DNA of 64,000 bases from G963664115 sp965216035 (GTDB taxonomy: Bacteria > Acidobacteriota > Terriglobia > 20CM-2-55-15). Positions 8,996 through 18,290 of the stretch are shown piece by piece; within the stretch, counting starts at the first letter, position 1; each line of letters begins with the position of its first letter. The stretch lies in NCBI GenBank assembly GCA_965216035.1, contig CBDCFM010000021.1:558001-622000 (forward strand), given 5' to 3'. Made by a program: the position numbers and the translations under genes. Under the pieces are notes generated by a model that worked only from the letters and a program-made list of their open reading frames with translations, was not told where the DNA came from and did not search any database.

Positions 8996-10267
8996 CTACC
9001 AGACCCCCGTCCACGGCGTGCCTACAAGGAAATCTGGATTCGCGCCCGCCCGGGGTCGGAACTTCTGGATACGTCCGTTGTTCACAGAGGCCGTGTAGAA
9101 ATTGCCCTCTTGGTCGGTGGACATTCCGTGCACGCCCCACATGCCGCCGGGATACTCACCCCAACTGCCCCAGGAATAAACGAAGTTCCCATCCAGGTCA
9201 TAACCCAGGATCTTGTGCGTACCCTGGTCGGCCGCCCACAGCCTCTGGTCGCTGGTCACGATGAAGCTGTGAATGTCCATCGGCGGCCGCGGTCCGAAGG
9301 TCCACTCGTCCAGATATTCGCCGTTCTCGTCGAAGACCTGGACCCGGCTGTTGGCGCGATCGTTGACGTATACCCGCCGGGTCGTGGGGTCGACGGCGAT
9401 GCCGTGCACGTTGTTCCAGTATCCGGGACGGGTCTCGTTCGGAGGGTTACCTTCCTCCCCCCACTGCCCCAGGATGTTGCCATCCATGTCGTACTTGATC
9501 ACCCGCGTATTGTCGTACCCGTCGGCCAGGTACATCGTGTTCTCATCCATGAAGGCGAGAAACGTTGGGCGACGGAGATGGGTGTCGTCCTCGCCCCCCT
9601 CGCCCGGCGTGCCCAGCGTCAGGACCAACTCCTTTCCATCGTTGGTGAACTTGTAGACCGCGTGCCCGTCGGCGTCCACGATCCACACGTGCTTTTCCGG
9701 ATCGTACGGGCTGATCTCCACATCATGCGGCCGGTACCAGAGATGGTCCCACTGCGTCCACTCCTCGACGATGTTGCCTTCGGAATCCACGACCAGGACA
9801 CAGTGCTCCCACCGCCAGTCGACGCCCGGCCTGCCCACTCCTTCGGCTTCCAACTGGTTCCCGTTCGGGATCGAGTTGCCGGCCTGCCGCAGCGGCAACC
9901 GAAAGACGGGGAATTGAAGGCCCGGTCCCAGCTCCGGTAGCAAGACGCTCTGTGGCCTCTCTTCAATCAGCGGCAGTTCCCCTTTTTGGACGAGGAAAAC
10001 CCGGTCCGGGCTCTCGGCAAAGACATCCATGGTGATCGAATAGGTCCACCCTTCGTGTCCGGGTAGGCTCTCCGACATCGGTTTGGGCCAGTTCTCAACG
10101 ACCTCGTACGGCCCGAAGATATCCTGCCCGCCCTTCAGTCCCGGGACAGCAGCGAATCCGGAACCCGGTGGCTGTTGCTGCCCCACATCGCCCATTCGGC
10201 CCCCTGCCAGGACGATAACCAGGAGAACTGCAAAGATTGCCGTAACCGTTAACATGAGTTTGTTCAT
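8996..10267 (-). CDS. NHL-repeat beta-propeller protein, membrane-anchored or exported
   Basis: I start at ATG 10267, eight bases after GGAGG; the longer frame from 10315 has no ribosome site. The 423-residue product opens with an uncleaved-looking helix (MNKLMLTVTAIFAVLLVIVLAGG). The body carries NHL strands: VVDSEGNIVEEW, VWIVDADGHAVYKFTNDG, MYLADGYDNTRVIKYDMDG, GIAVDPTTRRVYVNDRANSRVQVFDENG, LWAADQGTHKILGYDLDG and GMSTDQEGNFYTASVNNGRIQKF. It lacks the DPTWP leader signature of the other propellers. Its function is unknown; a scaffold or lyase/lactonase-like enzyme fits the fold. It ends about 100 bases from the convergent propeller gene. Confidence 0.75.
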   Translation of the reverse strand: MNKLMLTVTAIFAVLLVIVLAGGRMGDVGQQQPPGSGFAAVPGLKGGQDIFGPYEVVENWPKPMSESLPGHEGWTYSITMDVFAESPDRVFLVQKGELPLIEERPQSVLLPELGPGLQFPVFRLPLRQAGNSIPNGNQLEAEGVGRPGVDWRWEHCVLVVDSEGNIVEEWTQWDHLWYRPHDVEISPYDPEKHVWIVDADGHAVYKFTNDGKELVLTLGTPGEGGEDDTHLRRPTFLAFMDENTMYLADGYDNTRVIKYDMDGNILGQWGEEGNPPNETRPGYWNNVHGIAVDPTTRRVYVNDRANSRVQVFDENGEYLDEWTFGPRPPMDIHSFIVTSDQRLWAADQGTHKILGYDLDGNFVYSWGSWGEYPGGMWGVHGMSTDQEGNFYTASVNNGRIQKFRPRAGANPDFLVGTPWTGVW

Positions 10268-10387
10268 AATTTGCCTCCGCGAAGTTCCCAACCGGTTGCG
10301 GCTGGACTGACCCACCCCCGAAGCCTTGACTGACGCATGTGCAGTTGCTGCGCCGGGGCTGTCTTCACTCGCCGCCGGATGGCGACC

Positions 10388-10792
10388 CTATCTCGGCGAG
10401 ACAGTGCCGAAGGATCCGACGAAGGGCCGCCTGCCATCGGCGAACGTGATATCCCTGCCGTTAGCCTTCAAAGATGATGCGTCCCTGGCCCGGAACCCTT
10501 CGATGACGATCTCCGCTCCAATCGGCAGCGAGGCTTGTGTGAAGCCGCGCCTGAAAAGCGCGTTGGGCGGTCCGCCTTCGATCATCCAGCGCTCTATGGA
10601 GCCGTCGGAGGTCTCGACATCGAGATGGATCCACGAGTGCGGGTTGATCAACTCCACCTTAACAATCGTGCCACGCAACTCGATCGGATTATTAGCGTCG
10701 AACTCCGCTGCAAACGCATGATGGGCTGACAACGGCGCCCCCGTCAGGGCCAGGCCTACGCCGGTCAGCAATACGATGAGATGTGTGCGCAT
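10388..10792 (-). CDS. DUF6152-family periplasmic protein
   Basis: The 134-residue protein starts at ATG 10792 after GGGAGACTCTC; the frame continues upstream only as an overlap with the next gene. A Sec signal ends at APLSA, giving a mature start HHAFAAEFD. The sequence HHAF..FDANNPIELRGTIVKVELINPHSWIHLDV matches the DUF6152 pattern. Known: this small beta-barrel family is common beside exported proteins in soil and marine bacteria, with no assigned function. The two N-terminal His could bind metal. It is the last gene of a three-gene run with the two PDLxGxW paralogues upstream. Confidence 0.8.
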   Translation of the reverse strand: MRTHLIVLLTGVGLALTGAPLSAHHAFAAEFDANNPIELRGTIVKVELINPHSWIHLDVETSDGSIERWMIEGGPPNALFRRGFTQASLPIGAEIVIEGFRARDASSLKANGRDITFADGRRPFVGSFGTVSPR

Positions 10793-10827
10793 GAGAGTCT
10801 CCCTTGTTCCTACTGTGGCGATGCCGG

Positions 10828-11871
10828 TTACTGGGGGGCGGCCGGTGTGCGGGCGCCTCGCAGCATATTCGGTAGCGCGTAGTTGCCTTCGTGACAGGCG
10901 TATTCGTAAATCTGCGTGCCCGCAGCAAGCCTCGAGATCGGCATGACTGCCGTCCAGGGACGCGTGAACGTCTTCGGATCCTCGACCGTGATCGTGTATT
11001 CGATCTCGTCCGCGCTCACGCGCCTGAAGCGTTCCACCAGGCGCAGGCTCTCGGAAGCCCGCGTCCAGATGTTTGCCCACTCGTAGTTGGTTCTGTCGAG
11101 AAAATTCGTGGTCTCCACGACCAGCGTGTCCCCTTCCCAACGCCCCGCTGCGTGGCCGAACCACTGGCGGAGGTTCCCGTGCGCACGCCCATCGAGGGGG
11201 ATAATGCGCCGGTCGCGGTACTCCTCGTGAAGAATCGTCACGTATCCGAGGCTCTGCACGATACGGTTGTGGCCGCCATTGGGGCCTTGCCACATAATCG
11301 CGGTCACACCGTCGGTCAGGCAGCGTTCGCCGGTATCCGGATCCAGAAAGGACTCATACGGGCCGACCCCGTAGCGGGCACTCGATCGTGCGGTCGCTTC
11401 ACGCGCGTTGGCCGTGTAGGGCAGCCTTCCGTCGGCGGGGTCGACGATCAGAGACGTCTGGGGGTACACTCGCCTCGCCCGTCCGTGGTCCTGCCAGAAG
11501 ATGTTGTACTCGTTGCCCCGGATAGGGGATTCTTCGACTGTGAGACGACCCACGTCGACGCCGTCGAGGCCCGCCAGCCGATTAGCCGCGAGTTCGGTTT
11601 CCACCCGCGCGATCTCGGCCATCTCCGCATCGGTCAGGAACGCCCGCCCTTCGAATGCCGCAGGGCGCTCCAGCGGGATCGTCGCTTCGTATCTCCACAC
11701 ACCCTGCAAATCGGGATCACCCCACGGGGTGCGGGGATGTTCCCACACCGCCCCATCCGTCTCATTGTCGGTGGCCGCCGGCGTCTGAGCCGCGAGCGAT
11801 CCCGATACGAACAGCGCACACATCGCCGCCGCCGCCACCCGATGCGCCCGGGAGCCGTGTCGTCGGTCCAT
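10828..11871 (-). CDS. Exported protein of the PDLxGxW family (paralogue 1), function unknown
   Basis: The start is ATG 11871, preceded by GAGGAGGTTTGTG. The 347-residue product has a Sec signal ending at GSLAAQ, then TPWGDPDLQGVWRYE. Family landmarks include CLTDGVTAIMW, IHGxxx-type strands around RIVQSLGYVTILHE, DGRAHGNLRQWFG, AGRWEGDTLVVETTNFLDRT, LRLVERFRRVSADEIEYTITVEDPKTFTRPW and a C-terminal YEYACHEGN. It aligns in order with the neighbouring gene at 11885-12796 (RGRWEGDTLVVDVTGFND and YEATIEDPEVFTRPW), so the two arose by duplication. I know of no characterised member. The fold looks mostly beta, with a CHEGN or CVEFVEQ end in each paralogue. Confidence 0.75.
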   Translation of the reverse strand: MDRRHGSRAHRVAAAAMCALFVSGSLAAQTPAATDNETDGAVWEHPRTPWGDPDLQGVWRYEATIPLERPAAFEGRAFLTDAEMAEIARVETELAANRLAGLDGVDVGRLTVEESPIRGNEYNIFWQDHGRARRVYPQTSLIVDPADGRLPYTANAREATARSSARYGVGPYESFLDPDTGERCLTDGVTAIMWQGPNGGHNRIVQSLGYVTILHEEYRDRRIIPLDGRAHGNLRQWFGHAAGRWEGDTLVVETTNFLDRTNYEWANIWTRASESLRLVERFRRVSADEIEYTITVEDPKTFTRPWTAVMPISRLAAGTQIYEYACHEGNYALPNMLRGARTPAAPQ

Positions 11872-11884
11872 CACAAACCTCCTC

Positions 11885-12796
11885 TTACTCGTTTCTGTCA
11901 CCGGTCGCAGGATTGATCACGCCGATCTCCCCGTACATCAGCTGCTCCACGAATTCGACGCACTTGAACTCCAGCAACTCCTTATCGGCCTCGAAACGCC
12001 GGTAGAGCGGCATCCTTATCGTCCAGGGCCGCGTGAACACCTCCGGATCCTCGATCGTGGCTTCGTACATCAGATGGTAGGGGCTGGCCGGGGTATAGCG
12101 TTCGACGACGTGCAGCTGGTCGCTGTGGAAATTGCCGGCTCTGTCGAACCAGGTCTGGTCGTTGAAGCCGGTGACGTCGACTACGAGCGTGTCGCCCTCC
12201 CAACGCCCGCGCGACCATCCCATCCAGGTGGGACTCGGGCTGTCTCCCACCTCGTCCATGTGAATGATTCGCGTCGTACCCGCGAACTCGTAAGCGATAA
12301 GGATCTGGTCGGTTCCCTGCAGGATCTGGAACGGATACGGCATATATGTCGCGCGCGGTACACCGGGCATGAAGCACTTGATCTCGGGGTCGCGCTCCAG
12401 CCAATGTTCGGCGTTCTCCTGCTTCATGGCCGCCGCCCAACTCTGGTAGGGAATGTCACCCCCAACCACTAAGCCTTCGCCTGCAGGAACCGCCCCGACC
12501 GCGCCGAGCGCCCGCAGCCCGGGTGCCGGAAGCTCGACCGGGGTGGACCGGCCAATGCCGGGAACGTCGGCACGCGACGGCGCCGGAATCAGCGCCAGTG
12601 CCGGTTTCGCGGTATGCGCTTCGATGTCGTAGTTGGCCGTGTTGAGGGCCTGCCAGATGCCGTTGAGGTCGGGTCGTCCGTCCGCGCTTCGGGGCGCCGT
12701 ATAGCCCTCGGTCTGAGCCAGGAGCGCCGGTCCCGGCATCCACAGTGCCGCGGCGGCGAAACCGGTGATCAATGCGCCTCGGAGCCCGATTCGCAT
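11885..12796 (-). CDS. Exported protein of the PDLxGxW family (paralogue 2), function unknown
   Basis: The start is ATG 12796 behind GGGAGGTTTAAAGCC; the open frame extends further upstream without a ribosome site. The 303-residue protein has a signal peptide (GFAAAALWMPGPALLAQ) followed by GRPDLNGIWQALNTANYD. It has CFMPGVPRATYMPYPFQILQG, RIIHMDEVGDSP, RGRWEGDTLVVDVTGFNDQTWFD, LHVVERYTPASPYHLMYEATIEDPE and FTRPWTIRMPLY. These blocks line up with the downstream paralogue. Only 13 bases separate the genes, so the three-gene group with DUF6152 is probably one operon. The function is unknown. Confidence 0.75.
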   Translation of the reverse strand: MRIGLRGALITGFAAAALWMPGPALLAQTEGYTAPRSADGRPDLNGIWQALNTANYDIEAHTAKPALALIPAPSRADVPGIGRSTPVELPAPGLRALGAVGAVPAGEGLVVGGDIPYQSWAAAMKQENAEHWLERDPEIKCFMPGVPRATYMPYPFQILQGTDQILIAYEFAGTTRIIHMDEVGDSPSPTWMGWSRGRWEGDTLVVDVTGFNDQTWFDRAGNFHSDQLHVVERYTPASPYHLMYEATIEDPEVFTRPWTIRMPLYRRFEADKELLEFKCVEFVEQLMYGEIGVINPATGDRNE

Positions 12797-13220
12797 GGCT
12801 TTAAACCTCCCGGGTCCACGGTGACCCTCGTGGTGCGTGATCAAATCGTTTAGCGCACGCCTCAGCCTGGGGCGTGAGTGCCGCCATTGTCGGACAGTGC
12901 GCCGCCCCACAACCTGACGTCGGTGGGTAAAGCTTTCCGGTCTGGGTCAGGGACGTTCGTGTGAGCATAGTCGAAACTAAACATCCGTCCCAGATAAAAG
13001 TGCAGTTAGAAGTGAGTGGATGCAGGTTCCCCACGATGGGATTATTCTGTTGATTCACCTGAGTTCGACGCTGGCTCGGCTTCTGGATTCCAGCACAAGT
13101 CCTTGAAACTGAATAGAAGATAAGAATTCGCCAGCTACGGGGAAGTAGCCGAGGGCCTGCTTTTGTCAATTGTTCCGGCGGTTCCAGAGGAAGTCGTTCG
13201 GAAGTCGCTACGTTCAGAAA
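12797..13220. other. Intergenic stretch upstream of the PDLxGxW operon
   Basis: This 424-base gap must contain the operon promoter and the end of the ABC transporter transcript. Open frames in it lack ribosome sites and family features. I see no repeat or RNA structure I can support. Confidence 0.5.
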
Positions 13221-14264
13221 TCAGACCCAGCGAAACACCTTGAGTGCAACGGCGTAGCTCAGCGCACACCACAGGCCCAGAACTCCAATCGAGAATGCCT
13301 GGGAGGCCAGCGGTTCTCCCGCGAGGATGACAGCGCGGAGCGCGTTGATCACCTGCGTCAGAGGCAGCGCCTGAATGAAGGGCTGGACGAAGACTGGAAA
13401 TCGTTCCGAAGAAAAGAAGATCCCTGAACAAAGCCACATCGGAATCATCACCAGGTTCATCAAACCATTGATTGTTTCGATTGTTTTTGCACGGGAGGCC
13501 ACCATCAGTCCGATACCGGCGAAAGTGATCGAGCCGAGGAGCGCCATCAGGAACACGGTAAAGTAGCTGCCGGCGATAGGCACTCCGAAGAGCCACTTCG
13601 CCGCCAGCAGCAGGAAGAACAGTTCCGGTATGAAGAACACCACGCGGGTGCTGACCAAGGCGAGCAGAAATTGACCTCGTCGCATTGGAGTCGCGACCAT
13701 TCGCTTGAGCAGGTTTTTGATGCGCAGGTCGACCGTGTTGAATCCGATCCCCCAGAGCCCCGCGCCCATCAGGTTCATCCCGATCAACCCGGGGACGAGA
13801 AAGTCGACATATCGGGAACCCGGCGCATCGGTTCGGCGATCGTTCGAACGCACGGTGTCTTGCCTGCCCGCCGCCCGCTGAATCGCATCGTCCACCTCAG
13901 CCCGGGCCGTGGCTGCATCAGGATTCGTGGGATCGAAGAAGTACTCGAAATCTCCCGACGCCTCAACGGAAACAACCAGCGGCGTCTGGTTGCGCCGTAA
14001 ACGTTCGAGCGCCTCGTCATGGGCAAGGATGTCGATCCCGAAGCGCTCATCTTCCAGAAGCGTCTGAACGATCGGATCCGAAGACGCCTCTTCGGTCACA
14101 GTGAATAAGGTTTGCACTTCGGTATCGTTGTTGAAGGCTAGACCCAGCCCCACGACCATGATGAAGGGAAAACCATAGGTCCAGAAGATGGCTGCAGGTT
14201 GTCGCAGATAACTCCTGACGTTTGCCAGGACCAACTGGGCAAATGCGCTGGTCTTAATCGTCAC
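13221..14264 (-). CDS. ABC-2 type transporter permease
   Basis: The 347-residue protein begins with GTG at 14264 and overlaps the ATPase gene by 11 bases, so the two are translationally coupled. A first membrane helix (residues about 20-43, IFWTYGFPFIMVVGLGLAF) is followed by a soluble extracytoplasmic domain to about residue 160. A block of five or more membrane helices then contains LVPGLIGMNLMGAGLW, FFIPELFFLLLAA, FMALLGSITFAGIGLMVAS and the ABC-2 signature around LMNLVMIPMWLCSGIFFS. Known: this layout belongs to drug, lipid or polysaccharide exporters of the ABC-2 superfamily. The cargo is unknown. Confidence 0.9.
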   Translation of the reverse strand: MTIKTSAFAQLVLANVRSYLRQPAAIFWTYGFPFIMVVGLGLAFNNDTEVQTLFTVTEEASSDPIVQTLLEDERFGIDILAHDEALERLRRNQTPLVVSVEASGDFEYFFDPTNPDAATARAEVDDAIQRAAGRQDTVRSNDRRTDAPGSRYVDFLVPGLIGMNLMGAGLWGIGFNTVDLRIKNLLKRMVATPMRRGQFLLALVSTRVVFFIPELFFLLLAAKWLFGVPIAGSYFTVFLMALLGSITFAGIGLMVASRAKTIETINGLMNLVMIPMWLCSGIFFSSERFPVFVQPFIQALPLTQVINALRAVILAGEPLASQAFSIGVLGLWCALSYAVALKVFRWV

Positions 14265-15201
14265 GAAGATGCCTCCCCGTCAGATTGACGAATACGTCCT
14301 CGAGATTGACGTGCCGCGTGGTCAGGCTCTTGAGCTGCAGGCTCTCTTTCGACAGAAGGTCGAGACACCCAGGGATCGACAGATGCGGTTCCGCCACTGT
14401 GAGCAGATACCGGCCAGACTCTTCGATGGACTTGGTGACACCGACGATTCGGGAAAACGTTTCGGGGTCAACCGTTCGATCGCCGTTCGACTCGAGGCTG
14501 AACTCGATGACGTGCTCACCACCCAGCCGTGTAATCAGGTCCCGAGGCGAACCCATTGCAATGATCTTGCCATGGTCGACAACGGCAACACGGTCGCAGA
14601 GCTTCTCGGCTTCATCCATATAGTGCGTTGTCAGGAAGACCGTGTTTCCGGCCCTCTTGATGTCGGTGACGATGTTCCAGATCTGGCGGCGCGCCTGTGG
14701 ATCCAATCCCGTCGTGGGCTCATCCAGAAAGACAAGCTCGGGCTTGCCGACAAGGGCGCACGCCACAGCGACACGCTGCTGTTGCCCTCCCGACAGCTTG
14801 GAGATCCATGCATCAGCCTTCTCTTCGAGCGACACCAGTGCCACCGCTTCTTCCGCTTCGATCCCTTCGTCGTAGAAACTCCGGAACATCTGAAGCGTCT
14901 CAAGGACGCTCAGCTTGTCACGGAGTCGGGTCTCCTGAAGTGTGATTCCGATCTTCTGGCGCAACTCATAGTCGTGACCGGTGCCCCAGCGCATACCCAG
15001 AATCTCTACTTCTCCCGAAGTGGCCGGAATCAATCCTTCCAGGATTTCGACGCTCGTCGTTTTCCCCGCGCCGTTCGGACCGAGAAGACCGAAGCATTCG
15101 CCGCGATGGACTTCCAGATCCAGGCCATTCACCGCGTCCACGGCCTTTTTGCCGCCTTCGTAGCGTTTGAAAAGTTGTTTGCAGGTTAAAGCGTTCGACA
15201 T
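14254..15201 (-). CDS. ABC transporter ATP-binding protein (ABC-2 exporter)
   Basis: The 315-residue protein has all ABC ATPase motifs: Walker A GLLGPNGAGKTT near residue 40, a Q-loop (GITLQETRLRDKLS), signature LSGGQQQRVAVACAL, Walker B LVFLDEPTTGLDP and the switch His in LTTHYMDEAE. The C-terminal 80 residues (ending VNLEDVFVNLTGRHL) match the DrrA/NodI-like exporter ATPases. It is the first gene of the pair with the permease. Known: it powers export at the inner membrane. The cargo cannot be assigned. Confidence 0.95.
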   Translation of the reverse strand: MSNALTCKQLFKRYEGGKKAVDAVNGLDLEVHRGECFGLLGPNGAGKTTSVEILEGLIPATSGEVEILGMRWGTGHDYELRQKIGITLQETRLRDKLSVLETLQMFRSFYDEGIEAEEAVALVSLEEKADAWISKLSGGQQQRVAVACALVGKPELVFLDEPTTGLDPQARRQIWNIVTDIKRAGNTVFLTTHYMDEAEKLCDRVAVVDHGKIIAMGSPRDLITRLGGEHVIEFSLESNGDRTVDPETFSRIVGVTKSIEESGRYLLTVAEPHLSIPGCLDLLSKESLQLKSLTTRHVNLEDVFVNLTGRHLRDD

Positions 15202-15461
15202 GAGTTGGGGTCCAGGCGATCAATATTACACTGACTGCAAGCCCCGAGGGGGTCGGGACTCCGCCGATATTGACCTTTGGATCCTATGAAGGCCGGATTC
15301 CTAAAAAGGACGGGTGCCTGGTAAACCTCCTGAAACAACCAACACCGGGAGGCACGGATGTCAAGCAACCAGAACCAGGCAACCCCGCCTAGACGGTTGC
15401 GCTCGCCTGGTTTGACCTTCGCCCTTAAATCAGGCACACCACTCGAAAGGGAATCGCAGCC

Positions 15462-16493
15462 CTACCGTTCCACTCGAACCACTTCGAGTATATGTTTTTC
15501 TGAATTGCGGAGAACCGATACAGTCGCGCGAATCCCGACGGTTTCGTATGTCATTGAGCGGTGCAGGTCGTCGATGCCCTGGATCGAATCCTCACCATAG
15601 CCTACGATCACGTCGCCTTCTCGAATGCCCGCCCGATGTGCCGGCCTGTCTGCCTCGACCGAAACGACCAGAACGCCTGAGTCGAGGGTCAGGCGATGAA
15701 ACCGGACCACGCGTCCATGGATAGGCACGTCCTGGCCTCCGATACCGATGTAGGCCCGTCGGATGCGGCCTTGCTTGATCAACTCACCCACCACGAATTT
15801 CGCGGTGTTGATACCGATTGCAAAACAGATCCCCTGGGCAGGAAAAATGACTGCCGTGTTGACGCCAACGACTCGGCCCCGGGAATCGACCAACGGTCCC
15901 CCGGAGCTGCCCGGGTTCAGGCTGGCATCGGTCTGTATGACGTTGTCGATCAGGCGGCCCGAGCCCGAGCGCAGCGAACGCCCCAGCGCGCTCACGACAC
16001 CTGCGGTGACCGAATACTGAAATCCGTAAGGGTTTCCAATCGCGATCACGAGCTGGCCAACGCGGATCCTACTCGAGTCCCCGAGCATGACGGGCACAAG
16101 TTGGGAAGGATCGATACGGATGACGGCCAGGTCGCTGTCCGGGTCATCTCCGACTAACTCGGCTCCCAGCCGGCGACCGTCGGCGAGCGTCACCTCAATC
16201 CGATTTGCGCCATCGACCACATGGCTGTTCGTCAGAACGAAACCATCCGGCGTCAGGATGAATCCCGAACCTGTGCCGGAGCGGCGCGGGCGGGACCCGG
16301 AGTCGGAGTGACTGCGTGCCGATTTCGGCTGCTGCACTTCAATCTTGACCACCGAAGGACTGATGCCATCGGCCGCAGCAGTCACGGCTGTGGAGTAGGC
16401 GTCCAGCACCTCCACGTCGGAGGGTGGAACATCGGGCCGTGCATGGCCTTGATCAGCTGTCCGGTCCGAGAGGAGGCGAATCGAACTCACCAC
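15462..16493 (-). CDS. HtrA/DegP-like serine protease with one PDZ domain, no signal peptide
   Basis: The 343-residue protein begins at one of two adjacent GTG codons (16493 or 16490) after GGGAGGGTAA. A TAA stop lies directly upstream in frame, so no longer N-terminus is possible. The trypsin-like domain shows the triad His91 (LTNSHVVDG), Asp121 (DDPDSDLAVI) and Ser197 (NPGSSGGP). One PDZ domain follows (about residues 255-340: GVLVVSVEADRPAHRAGIREGDVIVGYG). Known: DegP/DegS proteases act in the periplasm. The absence of a signal peptide or membrane helix suggests a cytoplasmic member or a non-classical route. It is monocistronic. Confidence 0.9.
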   Translation of the reverse strand: MVSSIRLLSDRTADQGHARPDVPPSDVEVLDAYSTAVTAAADGISPSVVKIEVQQPKSARSHSDSGSRPRRSGTGSGFILTPDGFVLTNSHVVDGANRIEVTLADGRRLGAELVGDDPDSDLAVIRIDPSQLVPVMLGDSSRIRVGQLVIAIGNPYGFQYSVTAGVVSALGRSLRSGSGRLIDNVIQTDASLNPGSSGGPLVDSRGRVVGVNTAVIFPAQGICFAIGINTAKFVVGELIKQGRIRRAYIGIGGQDVPIHGRVVRFHRLTLDSGVLVVSVEADRPAHRAGIREGDVIVGYGEDSIQGIDDLHRSMTYETVGIRATVSVLRNSEKHILEVVRVER

Positions 16494-16945
16494 TTACCCT
16501 CCCAGAAATGGGTCAATATTGGACCTGTGTATCTTCCGGAACTTGACGTTGTCAAACACCGGATCCGCGGGCGACACATCCACAGGCCTCTACAGTCGTC
16601 CTATCGGAGAAGTGCATTGAAACGAATCCGCGCCGGATGACTCCCGCCGGATCGCCCAGGCGCGAGGCTTAAGAGACAAGCGAAGTGAGTCGACACTTCG
16701 ACGTAGTTTGGGACGCATCGATTCGGAGATGTTCCTTCCCAGGGATCTGCCCCTCAAAACGACCTCCGCGGGTAGAGGCCTGTGCGATTCGGACAACATG
16801 ATGTATCCGTTGGGCCTCGATCGCTGCCAACAGATTCAGCACGCCGTGCATCTGCTAATTGAAACCCCTCTACCCACGGGCGCGGGCCATCCGGGGAGAT
16901 CGTGATCACGCTGCCGGCGGGCGATATCCCGGCGGGTTGCGGCGA
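16494..16945. other. Intergenic stretch between protease and propeller genes
   Basis: This 452-base region carries the protease promoter and the 3' flank of the propeller gene. I see no gene, RNA or repeat that I can support. Confidence 0.5.
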
Positions 16946-18097
16946 TTACCTCGCGGGCAGAGGCTGCAAACCCCTAAAGACGAACTTCTGGACCCGCCGA
17001 TTGACGGGATCGAGGGGTGTGACCTCCGTCACGTAAAGGTTGCCTATCGAGTCCACATCCATGTGGTGGAGGGTGCCGAACTCGCCGGGCGCCGACCCCC
17101 ATCCCCCGAAACTGTCCAGGATCTCGAGCGTTTCGCGCTCCAGCACCATAACCCGCGCCTGACTCCGGTTGCCGACGTATAAGAAGCGCTGCTCCGGGTC
17201 GTGAGAGAAGGCCGTGCTGGCAGCCGTCGTGCCGTTACCACATTCCGGCGCCAGGCATTCGCGGCCAATAAATACCTGCGAAACGTACTCCCCTTCGGTG
17301 GTGAAGACCTGCACCCGCTTTCCCGCGCGGTCGGAGACGTAGACAAGCCCGTCGTTGGACACCTTGGCCGCGTGCACGGGAGGGGCGAAGTGCGGGGGGC
17401 CGGGCCCCTCCTGCTCCCCGGCCCACGCCGGGTCCGGCTCGCCGTCGATCGGTTCATTGCCGAACGCTCCCCACATCCTTCTGAACTCCCCCGTGTCCGC
17501 GTCGTAAACGATCACACGCCGGTTGCCGTAGCCGTCCGCAACGAAGAGCTCATTCGTCGGCGGGTGGACCCAGACGTCCGCCGGCCGGTCCAGATTCTCC
17601 GTGTCCCGATTGCCCTGGCTCTCGCCGGGCTGCCCGATCTGCATGACGAATTCACCACTCATCGTGAACTTGAGGACCTGGTGATCACTGGGACCGTTGC
17701 CTCCGACCCAGACATAGTCGTTGTGGTCCACGTAGATACCGTGTTCCGATTCCGGCCAATCGTATTCCGTGCTCGGTCCGCCCCAGGCCCGTTCGAAGTT
17801 GCCTTCAGGGTTGAACTCGACTACGGGAGGTGCGGCCATTGACGCCTCCTCCGGGGGCAGCGAAGCTGGCCGCTGTAGCACCCACACGTGATCCTTGCCG
17901 TCCACGGCCACGCTGGCCACAGCGCCCAGGGCCCAACCGGCGGGAATCGTCGGCCAGGTTGGATCGACCTCGAACGTCGGCACGTTGGGGAGGGCCGATT
18001 CGGGAACGGTCACAATCTCTTCGCCATTCCGGCTCAAGGCGATGACCAAGGCAACCGACACCACGAGAACTATTCCTACCCCTACCGTCCGACTCAT
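16946..18097 (-). CDS. NHL-type six-bladed beta-propeller protein (DPxWP family)
   Basis: The 383-residue protein starts at ATG 18097 after a GGGAGGTCGCTG site. Residues 5-22 are a membrane helix or signal (VGIVLVVSVALVIALS). The leader FEVDPTWPTIPAGWALG and then SVAVDGKDHVWVLQRP begin the propeller. NHL strands include HGIYVDHNDYVWVGGNG, VLKFTMSGEFVMQIGQPG, NELFVADGYGNRRVIVYDADTGEFRRMWGAFG, DGLVYVSDRAGKRVQVFTTEGEYV and FLYVGNRSQARVMVLE. It is a close paralogue of the protein at 55079-56212, which shares HPPTNELFVADGYGN and FKRMWGAFGN. It lies upstream of no obvious partner and its function is unknown. Confidence 0.75.
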   Translation of the reverse strand: MSRTVGVGIVLVVSVALVIALSRNGEEIVTVPESALPNVPTFEVDPTWPTIPAGWALGAVASVAVDGKDHVWVLQRPASLPPEEASMAAPPVVEFNPEGNFERAWGGPSTEYDWPESEHGIYVDHNDYVWVGGNGPSDHQVLKFTMSGEFVMQIGQPGESQGNRDTENLDRPADVWVHPPTNELFVADGYGNRRVIVYDADTGEFRRMWGAFGNEPIDGEPDPAWAGEQEGPGPPHFAPPVHAAKVSNDGLVYVSDRAGKRVQVFTTEGEYVSQVFIGRECLAPECGNGTTAASTAFSHDPEQRFLYVGNRSQARVMVLERETLEILDSFGGWGSAPGEFGTLHHMDVDSIGNLYVTEVTPLDPVNRRVQKFVFRGLQPLPAR

Positions 18098-18290
18098 CAG
18101 CGACCTCCCAGGATTTCGTTCCCTGACTTTAGCACGTTCTCCGCTGAAGCTTTGACCTCGAATTCTCCTGACTAAACGGACCTTTCAGTTAAGGTCGGGT
18201 ACGGCCGGTTTCGTGTTCCGAGGCGATCAGAGCTCCCAGTAGAGAATCCCCGCACTTCCGGTTACAAGAGATCTAAAATATTCCAACGGA

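Noticed and set aside
13135..13596. 153-codon minus-strand frame
   Set aside because: It overlaps the ABC-2 permease gene in another frame and lacks family features.
15358..15600. 80-codon plus-strand frame with GGGAGG ribosome-like site
   Set aside because: It runs antisense into the 3' end of the HtrA-like gene and shows no family similarity, so it was not annotated.
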